From assembly GCF_028554725.1 (NCBI RefSeq), contig NC_071670.1:60142501-60206500 (forward strand): 64,000 bases of DNA, in the 5' to 3' direction. Made by a program: the position numbers and the translations under genes. Below, piece after piece: positions 9,966 to 22,900 of this stretch. Within the stretch, counting starts at the first letter, position 1; every line of letters starts with the position of its first letter. The notes beneath the pieces are model-generated. The model ran no database searches, was not told the DNA's origin, and worked only from the letters and a program-made list of their open reading frames with translations. This DNA comes from Zeugodacus cucurbitae. Its lineage: Eukaryota > Arthropoda > Insecta > Diptera > Tephritidae.

Positions 9966-12880
9966 TAATATACAATTATAATTTATTAAAAAATATTAAT
10001 TATATCACTTTTAATAAATCACAAAAAAATTTCCATTAATTAGCAAATCAAAAAAATCAAATCTCTTTAAATATAATTAAATTAGAATGTGAAAGTGTGT
10101 CATTTAAAAATCACAATTTTACAACTAAATTGCTGCAAACATTGAAATTAATAAATGTATATTTAAATCTTTTTGCATACACTCACATACATACTTACTC
10201 TATGTTTATATGTCGTGATTTGTATGTCCCAATAAGCCACAACGCTCATAAGCGGCATTGAAGGCACGCACAAATGTGCAACACTTGCAACAAACAATAT
10301 AAAAAGGCAACAAACAAATATATTTACAAACATACCCACATAGATACATATGTACCTATACAAATGTATATATGCAACTTCACATGTGTTCAAACACGGC
10401 TGCTTAAGTGATGAATGGAAAATTTCCACAAATGCAGACAAACTACATACATACCGGTGCATATACATATATATGTACATATTGTATATATGTGAGCATT
10501 TATGCTTCACTAAAAAGAGCACAAGAATTAAAAGTGTATAAAAACGCCAATGAGACAGTCGAAGAAGAAGCGTGTTGCGCTGAGTATGCACAAATATTGG
10601 ACTTGGCCGGCTGATTGTCTAACTGTGCGTCTGTTTATATTTGCAGTTGAGATGTCAATATCGATGGTATGAGAGCACGGGATTTTCGGTATTTTCTTGA
10701 TTTCCTATATGAATATAGTTTCGGAAGTAGTCGGGATTGTAAGGAGCATAAGCAAGAAGTGATACGAACATATAGTGAAATTCAAAATCTTTTACAGTTG
10801 CTAAACCGGTTTTTACTTAACTGATCCCTTGATATTGGTTAATATAATTCGGGTTTCAGCCATAAAATCCCCTTTTTCCTGTAAATATTAGTGTAAAGAT
10901 ATTTTTAACTGTCTTAAACGCCTAAATGAATGCTTATGTCGTGTTCTAAGCTCATAATAGCGACTTTTTAAGAGTTTCCAAACAGCTCTTTGCTTTATAA
11001 AGTATAGCTTATTATCTTTTTCTTAATTTGCTCATCATTAGTAGCTATAAAGTGGTAATAAAGCCTAGAGTTATCATAAAAACTTCGAAAAAATATAAAA
11101 TTAAGAATTCATACTTCTTATCATCTAAATCCCAGCACTACCTCCGTCAATGTCAAGCATTTGACAAACTAAGTTTAAAACACCTCGATAGGTACATCTT
11201 CGGCGAACCCTGCGAAATGACTGGAATCGAAATTAGACTAAGAAACTTTATAGGTTCCAAGCGCTTTGTTGAATTATAAGGGTCTTGGCGATCCGTCAGC
11301 AGTTTATGGGTGTATCAAAAAACAGTCGAAGTCTGTAGTCATGGAGATCTTCCCCTTAAACTATTGCTATATTTAGTTAGAAGCAATAGCGACTTTTTAA
11401 CAAAAATAATATAATCCCGAAATTTCGGTATTTCGGGATTGTCATGCACAGCTAGTATTAACTACCATACCATTTTATAATTAGTTACTGATTGGCTGTC
11501 ATAAATTTTGGCCGTTCATATACAATGAAAAACACTTAGAATTACAATCCACAATCGAATTTTCGGCTTTGATACAGCAAAATTATGGCAAGCACATTAA
11601 TAATCGTTTAAAATAAGCATTCACTTCCTATTTATTTACAAAAAAAAAAATTCTAAGCATTACAGTTCACTTGAATTTTAACCAGCTGCGTGTAATACGA
11701 CAAGCTTAAGCGGAAAATCAAGAAAGCTTGAAAGCTTGTAAATCAATAATTGTAATTAAAACTGGAAACCAGTCACGATGTAATGAACGCCAGCTCATTT
11801 TAAATACTTAAGAAGACGTCTTTAATTACAGGGGATTTCTAGAAGAGCTCAACACTAGCGCACGATTATTTACAGTACTTTTTCAGCGTTTCGTGAATTT
11901 GTCGCATATTTTCACATTTTCGGTTTGCATTACATTTCAAGTATTTGAAAACGAGTAGATTGGATTGCTAAAATAAACAAATGAACACAGCAATTATACA
12001 GAAATCATGCTTCTCTCTGTGATTTTCGGCATTAAAATTTCACGTGATCTGCATTAATATGAAGCGTTACTTGTGACTGTTGTAGTACATTTATGTAAAT
12101 ATAATAAATTTCACTCTTTTAACACACGCAGACGCTTATTGTTCGCAAATAGGAGTTAAGTATAAGATCTTTACAATAATATAGACGTAGCTACAATTGT
12201 ACTCACCACGATAATAATCGTTTAAATAGCGACATAATTGGTTAATTGTCATTCGTCACAATAACAATTGTCAGACACAATTACCGTAAATCACAGATAA
12301 GCACTGAAAAACGTGTGAATTTTTCGAGTTATCACACACTCTGTTGTGCTTGTTATACTGTGAGATGAGATAACTATTTTAATTGCACAACTGATAACTT
12401 AATTATTTCATAATTTCATATAATTTATGTACTTTTGGGCTAAGGTTGCCCTTCAGTTACTATGCTTCAATTGGGCTTATATGACATTAAGAAGAATTGT
12501 GAAAAGATTTCTTATGATATAAAAAAGTACCATAATACCATAATACCAAATTTGACAATATTTTTATTTTGAGTATAATAATAAATCATAGAAAACTTAA
12601 GGTAAAGTCCATTTAAAAGATTCTGTGGCAATCTATACATTTTCAAAAAGAGAAATGTTGAAATAACTTCAGTTTGGTTTCCAGAAAACAAGAAAACCGG
12701 TAACAATCGACTTAAATGGATCGTTTAAATGCACATATAGAAAAATACCAAAGTTTGCTAACATAACCTCAAAAATATAGGAAACTTTATAGCCAAAATA
12801 ACCTCAAAAATATATACAATATTTATACATTTCACTTTAATTGTTATTTACATTTTGTCTTATGCTATTTACCACATTTT
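9966..12880. other. Intron or intergenic DNA, nothing recognised
   Basis: AT-rich DNA with microsatellite-derived frames, including a 142-codon minus-strand frame (10163-10591) full of Tyr/Met/Cys runs that comes from catatatgtac-type repeats. A palindrome-like ccgaaatttcgg at about 11417 and the related cgggattttcgg near 10678 may be traces of a mobile element. Confidence 0.5.
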
Positions 12881-12887
12881 GTAGTTT

Positions 12888-13400
12888 TACGAGGCCTGTT
12901 CAAAAAGTTCTTCGAATTTTAATTAAAATTAATCTTTGCGAATAAATCTTCCGATGCTCAGAACATATTTGATATATTCCCTATCTGGTATGTACTTCAG
13001 TTTTTTTTAGTGTGTCAGATTTTTTTTCGCACAATCATCTCGTATGATATCAGTATTCGTATTCCGATTCTCAGATTATATCTGATATATTTTATAATTA
13101 TATCCTTAAGTTCTTCAAATGTGTCAGATTTCTTTTGTCACGATCATCTCACTGATATCGACGAAAAAATCGTTATAGTCATCCGTTATAAACTTTTGAG
13201 CAAAACAGTATCCCCATTATTATCCTTTTCAGCTCCTGAGTATTACTATGAAAGGGTGTTTTGTAGAAGTGTAGTTTCCATTGAAGCAATTGGTTGGTTT
13301 ATATTCAGTTTGATTTGTCATTTCATAATGAATAGGCTTACTTTGGAATAAGGTTTGTTGCTGACATACGGTCTGAATTGGTGCAAAAAGTGGTCGAAAA
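12888..13400 (+). mobile_element. Remnants of a Tc1/mariner-type element
   Basis: At 12888-12915 the stretch acgaggcctgttcaaaaagt resembles mariner-type inverted ends. At about 13320-13352 the frame ends FIMNRLTLE, which matches the start of fly transposases of the mariner superfamily with an extra N-terminal helix-turn-helix, and then breaks at a stop. The DNA before it (ttcagtttgatttgtcattt) also looks like the leader of such elements. No catalytic part is present. The two pieces may not belong together. Confidence 0.35.
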
Positions 13401-16400
13401 TTGAGTCGGAATTTATTTGAGCCAGCCGTGGCAAGCAGTATCCCGATATAATTTTAAAAACTTGATAGCACTCTTATCTTTATAACAAAGTTAATTTTTT
13501 GGCCATAACACTAAATTGTATGTGTTCAAAAGCTTCTTAATGACATGTCTAAATGGAAATTTCCTCTGATCTTAAGCACTTTGTAGTGTCTACGTGATAG
13601 AATTAATTTGAAGAATTGAAATCACTTCTTCAACTATTTCATCAATTGGAGCTCGTCAAGAGCGAAGAATTGTCTAATCTTCTAAGTACTTCTAAGCTCT
13701 GTTGATTTTGCGTCACTTTAGGAACTCACCTCGTAAGCGTGTAAATAAATACACTGTTGCCGCAATTGTGTCCTTGCCAAGTTTCTATTAACGCATTCCG
13801 CCAACTATTTACTATATAGTAGGTTCATATATATACATATAAGTTTAGTACCAATGATGAGGTCTTATTATAATTTTCATTTATAATCCCATGAATGCTT
13901 ATTATATTGTAATAATTTGTATGAGGAAAATGTAAACAATTTTCCATAGCATCTTTATTAAACTCTACAATGTTATTTATGCAATCATTTATCAAGCAAA
14001 TAAATGGCATTTAAACCATTTAATTGCAATATATAAAATGCACATGCGTTTGAGAATTAAGATCATTGACTCTTTGGCTGTCATACTAAGTGGCGCACAT
14101 ACATGTGTATAAATATATAAGAATTTGAATGCAACGGCGCCGTGAAAAATAAGCGAAAATACAATACTTTGTTAAAATGGGTTTTCCTTTATTTATTTTC
14201 ATTTCTTATTTTTTGAAAAATTGCCAATTAATTTGCTTTTTTGCTCATTTTAATAAACAAATAAAGAAACACAATTAATGAAATAACATTAAAGGCATAT
14301 CTAACAACACTAAACACTAAGAAATAGGTGAGTGAGGGTATAAAAAGTATAAATTTATATCAACAGGTTGCATCCGGAAAATCAAAACGAAAATAATCAA
14401 GATTTAGTTCAATGTTAACGTATTACCTAAAAATAGTGACACACATAATTACACAATAAATTATTCATTTTGTTTCTTTTAGTTTCCTTTATGAAAAAAA
14501 AAACATAAAAACTAATCTAGTCAGCCTTCCATATGTCATGAATTATACTAGACAACATAGTATAAAGTTTTGTATAATCACTGCGGTAAAGAAGACACCA
14601 TAACGTTAGACAGTGAAGGTGGTACTATAATATTATTAGTAGTATTTAGGAATATATATTTGAAAACTTTTGCCTTCATAACTATATTAAAGAAAATATG
14701 AAACAATATATGGTATTTATCGAAAGCCAGTACCATCTTCCTCTGAGAATGTTCTGAACTAGCTGGGATACTCCACCAATATATCAATCAAACCTTGAAT
14801 TCTATTGAATTTCGATTGACAATTTTAGACAATTATGAACCCAGAACTTACGAAAATGTTTAATATTCCGGAATTATTGATGGAATTCAGACCTCCATAA
14901 TTTTGAAAAATTTTGACTCAAGAAACACACTTTTTAAAGCGGCTTTCAGTAGTGATTATTTCATTTTTCAACATTTCATTACAATGGCTGCTCAAAAAAT
15001 CGAAATTTCACACGTTAAATATTTCCAAAAATTATTCTATTCCGTTAGAATTACTTATACGAGTACATATGTTTTGTTAACCCTTTCATGCTCAATGCTG
15101 CCTATAGACCCATAGAAATTGAAATTGAATTTGAAATTTTTATCACTTCATATTTGAGTTAAGACTAATATATATCTGTCCCAAAAAAAATGTTTGCTCC
15201 GCCCATTTTAATTCGGGCAGGTTAAGAACGGCATTTTTGGACTTCCCTATTATAAATAATCACTAATTTTTCTTCAATAGTAAATTAATCCATACACATC
15301 TTTAAAAGATTCAATATCTCTAGAGTTTAATTGAAAATCAAGATTAATTTTGCTCAAGAAATATCAACGAGTTCGTAATCCTATGTGGAATTTTTCTTTA
15401 AGTCGCCTAACACTAATTTTGTACGAATTTTAATTAATATTTATTTTTAAAATTTAAAATTGAAAATATGCCGACTAAATTTTGCTTCCAATTTGTTAAC
15501 TAGTGTCACATCCAACAACAAAGCACTGCCACCCACACATAAAAATATTCACTCTGCGCGTGCAGATGTACTGAAATAAGTTCTATTTCTTCATTTTGTT
15601 TCTCTCTCATGTATGTACATACAGATATACATATACATATATACTCCTAGTGGTAGAAGTAGTAAACACCAACAAACAACTTTGTTTTTATTTTGCCATT
15701 GATAATTTCCCACACACGGTTAAATAGTTCGTCAGGGCTAAACGGCTCGCCGCAGACAATGATGGTCAATGGGGCTTGGCAAATATGAAATAGGCAAATC
15801 TGTCCCCGATTTTGTAATTTCCTAAAATAATGCAGATGATTCTACAATTTAATTGTTGTTTTTATGTATCTCATTTTATTTATTTTTTACGAATAAAAAT
15901 TTACAAAAGGTATTGCGTTTAAAATGTCGATAAAAGGGTGAATGACTATTTAGGCGATTAAATGCAATTATATCGTTTCTAAACATGCTGTAACCTTGTG
16001 AACAAGTGGCAAATGCAATTTTAATCTTACTCGTGCTGCAAATTGTTTTGTTTTTGTTGTAGTACTTTTTACAAATACTTGGTAAATAACAATAGAACAG
16101 ATTCGTTTAGCTGCGGATAAAGACTGGTTTTGGTTTACTGTTTATTTTAAATTACATTTTTATGAACTAGATATTTCACTTTTTTGGGAGTGGGGCTTAT
16201 TTTTTATGTCTATTCATTAATGTTCTTGTTTTCAAAATTTCTTTATCATCAAAACGAAAACGCATTAAGTTCTCTATATAAGCGGAATATCTTCTATTCC
16301 ATACTCTTTACTTGTTCTAAAACAGTACTTTTTGTTCCACTGTCAATCTGTTGTCTAATGAGGCATCCCTTAGAAATTTCATTGAGTCCAAATTAGACTC

Positions 16401-16532
16401 GTGGTCAAAGAATTGCTTCAATTTTAAATTTTTTAAAAGATAATATACATTCAAACCTCTGTTTAAACTAAATTTTTCAATATTGCATAACAAATTAGTC
16501 TCGATCCCATTGGTGTGGCCTCCTTTAAATAT
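13401..16532. other. Noncoding stretch, nothing recognised
   Basis: AT-rich, no frame with domain character, no clear repeats other than short tacatatgta-type microsatellites near 15610-15650. Confidence 0.5.
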
Positions 16533-17310
16533 AACAAGTAAGGCTAAGTTCGGGTGCGACCGAATATTTTATACTCTCGCAATTTATTGATGTAATTTTA
16601 TTAAGATAACACTCAATTTGACAGATATATTAGGCATAAAGTCCAATAGAATAACGAAAATCATCATATATGGTATATGAAATCGGTAATTCCTAAACCG
16701 ATTTCATTCATTTTCCCCACCAAGCTACACTATATCCAATACTATATGCTCATTTAATTTTGCTAAGATATCTCACATATTATATAAAGCACGCACATAA
16801 TTAGGTACATATGTATATGGGAGCTAGGGGAAGTTCTAATCCGACTTTAATATTTTTGGATCAGAGACACACAATTAAGAGACAAAATTTTCCTCTGAAT
16901 TAAATTAAAATATCTGAAAGATTTACCGATATTTTCGGTGTAAAATTACCCTTAGTTCTTCATGTAGATATCCCGGGCCTTGAAAAGTTATAGTCCGATA
17001 TCGAAAATTTTTCCATAAGTGAAGCCACAGATGATATACAGTATTTGTTTGTATTATAAAGTGAACGAATCAGATGGAATTTAAAATTGAGTTATATGGG
17101 AAGTTGGCGTGCTTGTGAACCGATTTCGCCCATGTTTCATCTGTGTTGTCAGGGTGTCAAGAAAATATTATATACCGAATTTCATTGAAATCGAGTTCCT
17201 GAGATATGATTTTTGACCCATAAGTGGGCGACGCCACGCCCATTTTCCATTTTGTAAAAAATTTGAGTGCAGCTTTCATCTGCCATTTCATATGTAAAAT
17301 TTAGTGTTTT
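16533..17310 (+). mobile_element. Nonautonomous TIR element copy 1, right-truncated
   Basis: It starts aacaagtaaggctaagttcg, has ttttatactctcgcaa at about 16568-16583, and follows copy 2 nearly collinearly to about the point after ccacgcccattttccatttt, where similarity stops. It lies in the putative long intron of transporter A. No coding frame. Confidence 0.65.
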
Positions 17311-20244
17311 CAAACGAAATTTTGACAATTTTTTTAAATCTTAATATTCGAACTCGTCAAATGAGCGATTGAAAAGCATTCACAGTCGATGGTTGAGCGA
17401 CTGATCGATATTTATAAAGAATAGCTTTTCGTCCTGTTCTAATAAAGTTAAGTTTTCTTGAAGACATTATAAAACTTCTGCTGAAAATTATGTAGAAATT
17501 GTTAATATCTACAATTATTTTGAAAATTCCTTACATATGGGACATATTTCTAATACATTTTTTGATCACTTTTAATATTTTTGAAATATGGCAACTTTGA
17601 CACTAAATACATATCAATCTATAAATAATATCAATCTTTTTCTGAAGTGCTTTTGAAGTACCTACTCAGACTACCACTTCTATGTATAATTTATTCTATA
17701 TTTATAGCAAAAATATAATATTAACAGTAATTATAATAGGATAAAATCGGACAAGATTTAAGCCTGAAATATATGGTGATCAATATAGAGTTTATTTGGA
17801 ATTACTTGAAGGATGTGATCAACTTAAATATTAGATTTAAAATTAGACGCTTTTAAGTATGCACTCATGACTTGTCTGATGTAAAGTCAGTCATGTGCAT
17901 AACTCTAGAGCCAATAAGTCGTTGTTATGAAAAATGTGGTAAGTCACATGTGCCCCCAAAATTCACGCTGCATTACATTTAAGCATTTAATTCAAACTAT
18001 ATAGTTTTATAATATATGATTAATGCTGTCAATTGATACATGGGAAAATAAATTGAATAAATACAAAGTAACAAGTTAATAATGAAATTATGATAAAAAA
18101 ACTAACATTAGTAGCACATTAGTTCATTTATTATTAACATGTGTAGAATTGATAAGATAGTTATCACTTTTATCTACTGTTACAACATTAAATTTTATGT
18201 CTAGACGAGCAGCACTCGTGTGTTATCGCACAAGTTTCGTCATCATCAGTATGCGATATCTGCTGCAGTGTTTGCATACTTTCCGGCTGTTTAAATTTAA
18301 TGATAAACCTTTTACAGTTATCATTTCTTTTCCTCGTGGTCCTTTGATTTATATATAGCTTTCTAAAAGCTTTAAAAGGACTTCTGAACACGAATATATT
18401 AGTAGAAGGGTTTAAGATAGCTATTTGAAGCAGGTTAGGCTTGGAAGACTCATTGTATGAACACTCTAGAGAAGTTGAGATCATGTCTCTTAGATCAACT
18501 CGAAATTAACCTAAAAAACTGAGTATAATTTAAATCTTCTTCTGGGTCTATGGTTATTGGGTTTATGCAAGCCCGGAATTCTAAGTTGCTGCTGTTTTAT
18601 TATGGTAGTGTTGTTGAACCTCTGACTATTTACTGGTTCATGAAACTGTAGGTCACAAAGCAAAAAGTTCTTTTAATAGCATCAAAGCCTGCATAACCCA
18701 ACTAGAAGTTTATGACAATTTTTTGAGGGTCTAAAAGAGCAATCTGATGAGTATAATTTCAGAACCACAAAAAACATTATTTTTTTGAACAATGAATGTT
18801 ATATGTTTTGCATGAGTCCACAGCCTTAGGTTCTATAATATCTTGGTATACTAGTTCATAAATAATATATTAAATGTTACTTGTATAAAGTACATTTTTT
18901 ATAAAAAACAATTTTATGACAAATAAAGAAGTACACATTTCTCACATTAATCACTTGCCTTGGAGCACTGCCCAGAAATTTTCCTAAGAGCGTCAATTGC
19001 GTTTTCAGACGCCTTAACCTTACCTACGCCAACCCTTTTGCTTGCCAAAACACATTTCATTTTTTGTTTCCGTTTTAATTATTTAAGTAAATTTTTGTGT
19101 TATTAAAAATAGATGAGTAAATATGCGGCTGCGTCATGATCTCAAAACTTTCCACGAGCATGACGCGTAAACGCGTCTGAGCACTTTGAAGCGCCACCGA
19201 CAAAAAGAAAAGACCAAAATTCCACAAACCGAACTGTTCATTCATTTTAGCTATACAGATATTTATTTATATGTATATACCTATTTATTTTTTAATTTCT
19301 ACAAATATGTGAGTGACAAGTTGTTCTTTGCACCGCATGGCGCGGTTAAAAATTACCCAAGTTTTGTTCAATTAAAAGTAATCAAAATATACTTGCATAT
19401 ATAATAGTTAATAGAAAAAGTGAAAAGGCCTTTGATTGTCAGCGGTGTCGCGTGTTACTCATGATTGTTTGTTAACTCTCGTCAAGTATTTAACGTTTTT
19501 TTGTACAAATTGCCATTAGTTTTATCAAAGTAGAATCGACCGACGTATGATCATCAACGCGATCAACATGATTTGTGTATCTTCATTGCATAATTCTTAG
19601 AAATCAACTTTCTTTTGCCAAGCACAACAACTAATCAGGTGTCATATTTGTTGACGACGATCTCTCGTGAGATCCCACACTTAAACCTGACTGCCCTGCT
19701 TGTCCCGTGTTTATACGCGTATACACTTCAAGTTACCGGCATGTGGTCACGTTTTCGGTTGAGCAAATATTTGCCGGTTCTATTCAATTCTAATTTACTA
19801 TTCAATTATTGTTGTTGTCAGTTATTGTGATTTCTAAAATATATGTACATGCATTCAAATGGGTAGATATATATCATATATAATATAGTATATAGGTATA
19901 GAACTATTTCGTGATAATTGCTTTGATGGGCATGCAAATTGTTATTGTTTTCTCACTCGCGTTTAAAACTAGCAATTACTATTCGGAATTGTCTAAAATA
20001 CTAGCAATAATTTTTTACGATTTTTTTTAATTGCTGAAAAATACATTTGTCATGTTAATGCCTAATTTTACTAGTTAAATGAATTACAGTGTACATTAGG
20101 GTACTTTATTTTTGTTATATAAATTAATTGACCCCAAACATGGAAAATTTTAAATATATTTATACAAGTGTATATACTCTATTAATCCATAATGCTTCCA
20201 AAACATTAGTTTACTTGTAGTTTACATTTTTTTATAAGAGCAGC
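17311..20244. other. Noncoding stretch, nothing recognised
   Basis: A minus-strand frame of 98 codons at 18188-18484 (with a short TDDDETCAITHECC tail) has no domain that I know and no homologue in the window. Otherwise low-complexity DNA between TIR element copy 1 and the broken RTE-like copy. Confidence 0.45.
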
Positions 20245-22010
20245 GTTCAACGATTGAGAGATTAGATATCCGAATCAACCAGAGCGCGCCACTCGTTCCT
20301 CCTTTTTGCTTTTTGGCAAACACCAAGTGAAGCCAGGTCACTTTGCACTTGGTCTTTCCACCGGAGTGGAGGTCGTCCTCTTCCGCGGCTTCCTCCAGCG
20401 GGTACTGCATCGAACACTTTCAGAGCTGGAGTGTTTTCATCCATTCGTACAACATGACCTAGCCAGCGTAGCCGCTGTCTTTTTATTCGCAGAACTATGT
20501 CAATGTCGTCGTATAAATCGTACAGCTCATCGTTCCATCGTCTGCGGTATTCGCCGTTACCAATGTTGAGACCATAAATCTTACGCAAAACCTTTCTCTC
20601 GAAAAACCCCAAGAGTCGTCTCATCGGATGTTGTCATCGTCCACGCTTCGGCGCCATATATCAGGACGCGAATAATGAGCGACTTGTAGAGTTTGATTTT
20701 TGTTCGTCGAGAGAGGACTTTACTGTTCAATTGCCTACTCAGTCCAAAGTAACACCTGTTAGCAAGAGTGATTCTGCGTGGGATTTCCAGGCTGACATTG
20801 TTGGTGTTGTTAACGCTGGTTCCCAAGTAGACGAAACTATCTAATACTTCAAAGGTATGACTGTCAACAGTGACGTGGGAGCCAAGACGCGAATGCGCTG
20901 ACTGTTTGTTTGATGACAGGAGATATTTCGTCTTGTCCTCATTCACCACCAGCCCCGTACGCTTCGCTTCTTTATCTATTCTGGAAAAAGCAGATAAAAC
21001 GGCGCGGTTGTTGCTTCCGATGATATCAATATCATCGGCATACGCCAGCAGCTGTACACTCTTGTAGAAAATTGTACCTTCTCTATTTAGCTCTGCAGCT
21101 CGTATTATTTTCTCCAGTAATAGATTGAAGAAGTCGCACGATAGTGAGTCACTCTGTCTGAAGCCTCGTTTGGTATCGAACGGCTCGGAGAGGTCCTTCC
21201 CGATCCTCACGGAACGTCAGGCTCAACGTGTTTACATAGCCGTATTAGTTTTGCGGGGATACCAAATTCAGACATCGCGGCATAAAGGCAGCTCCTTTTC
21301 GTGCTATCGAAGGCAGCTTTAAAATCGCGGAAAAGATGGTGAGTATCGATTATTCACTCTCGGGTCTTTTCCAAGATTTGGCGCATGGTGAATATCTGGT
21401 CCATTGTCGATTTTCCAGGTCTAAAGCCACACTGATAAGGTCCAATCAGTTCGTTGACGGTGGGCTTTAGCCTTTCACACAGTACGCTCGACAAGACCTT
21501 ATATGCGATATTGAGGAGACTTATACCACGGTAATTGGCGCAGATTGTGGGGTCTCCCTTTTTATGGATTGGGCAGAGCACACTGAGATTCCAATCGTCG
21601 GCCATGCTTTCTTCCGACCATATTCTACAAAGAAGCTGATGCATGCACCTTATCAGTTCTTCGCCGCCGTATTTGAATAGCTTGGCCGGTAGTCCATCGG
21701 CCCCGCCGCTTTGTTGTTCTTCAAGCGGGTAATTGCCATTCGAATTTCTTCATGGTCGGGTAATGGAATATCTATTCCATCGTCATCGATTGGGGAATCG
21801 GGTTCGCCATCTCCTGGTGTTGTACTTCACTGTCACTGTCACTGCCATTCAGCAGGTCGGAGAAGTGTTCCCTCCATAATCCCAGTATGCTCTGGACATC
21901 CGTTACCAGATTACCTCCTTGGTCCCTACATGATAATGCTCCGGTCTTGAAACCTTCTGTAAATCGCCTGATCTTTTCATAAAATTTTCGTTCATCGTAC
22001 CAACTGGTTT
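20245..22010 (-). pseudogene. Broken non-LTR retrotransposon reverse transcriptase, RTE-like (copy 1)
   Basis: On the minus strand the reading runs from about 22010 down to 20245. The parts are a linker (KTGALSCRDQGGNLVTDVQS region near 21950), RT blocks HKKGDPTICANYRGISLLN and GFRPGKSTMDQIF (21644-21354), then after a gap YADDIDIIG and VNEDKTKYLL (21210-20581), and the C-terminal RLRWLGHVVRM and GRGRPPLRWKDQV (20624-20262). It is broken by a stop after the KTRE motif at about 21354, a small deletion before the VRIGKD block near 21212-21235, a one-base insertion in a T run near 20604 and small losses near 20570 and 20310. It is closely similar to the open copy at 27566-28970, but less truncated at the 5' end. 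Clade is inferred from the WLGHVVRM/GRPPLRW tail. Confidence 0.85.
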
Positions 22011-22189
22011 TTTGGTTGAGAGATTATGAGAGGTTTTTAAGTCTCTGAAATACAGCATGCCATTTCTTGCAGAAAAAAAAAACACTTTTTACCTTAAACA
22101 TGACCCTATTGATATTGGAACCAATGAATAATTTTTCTCTTCCTCTTCGAATAATTTTTAGATTCACTAATTATCCAACACATTCTTTA

Positions 22190-22660
22190 GTTTCTGCGCT
22201 ATGAAACCTTCTTCATCTTTGACACAACCGTGGGTCGGTCTGGGGTCGAGATCACAAAACTTCGACAGTTGCCTTTTTCTTTTACAAAGTTACACCAGTT
22301 GTACATCCCAAGTGTAGACAGATCCCTAAGCACTTGGTCTTTTCATTCAATGCGTTGGAGTTCTTCGTTCCGTTGTCCACACATGGCTCTCGAAACGAAA
22401 AAGCTTTTTACTGAAGCATCGTCTTCAATGTGTACGACCTATGCATTCGTTATGCGCTTCACTATGTCCATGCCGCCGGAGAACTCAGTTTACGGTTCCA
22501 TCTTCTTCGGTACTTATCGTTTCACACGGATAGCGCTAAAGACCTTGGGGAGAAAAGTCCTCACGAATACTCCAAGTGCTTTCTCATCTCAGGTCGTCAT
22601 CGTCCATGTTTCTGTGTCACATGCTTTGAAACCAGATATACATACTAATTCAAGAACTGA
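22190..22660 (-). pseudogene. Highly decayed C-terminal fragment of a related reverse transcriptase
   Basis: Read on the minus strand, short blocks align in order with the tail of the RTE-like copies: ETWTMTT and DEKALGVF (cf. AWTMTT, DETTLGVF), MDIVKRITNA (cf. IDIVQRIKKQ), a degenerate counterpart of the WLGHVVRM region, then KDQVLRDLSTLGMYNW (cf. KDQVQSDLASLGVSSW). Several in-frame stops separate the blocks. The + strand frame over this stretch (22230-22685) is its shadow. It is much older than the two other copies. Confidence 0.6.
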
Positions 22661-22900
22661 TGAACAAACTCTTGTTGAAATCTAGAACCATTATTAGGAA
22701 ATTGAACTATATTAGGAATTTAAAAATGTGGACCTTTTTAACAGAAAAATACCGTTATTATTTTCAAAATCAAATGTTTCAATACGTTTTTATTAAATAT
22801 CAGACTGAATTATCAGAATAACTTTTAGTCTAATATAACCTCTAACTTTTTGTATATTTTTTATGTCTATTTCTAGAATCAAACGTACACTGAAGTGCCT

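Noticed and set aside
10163..10591. 142-codon minus-strand frame
   Set aside because: It is made of Tyr/Met/Ile/Cys runs generated by catatatgta-type microsatellites; no domain, no splice context.
18188..18484. 98-codon minus-strand frame
   Set aside because: No recognised domain and a low-complexity context; a transposon remnant is possible but could not be supported.
22230..22685. 151-codon plus-strand frame just upstream of transporter A
   Set aside because: It is the antisense shadow of a decayed reverse-transcriptase fragment on the minus strand.
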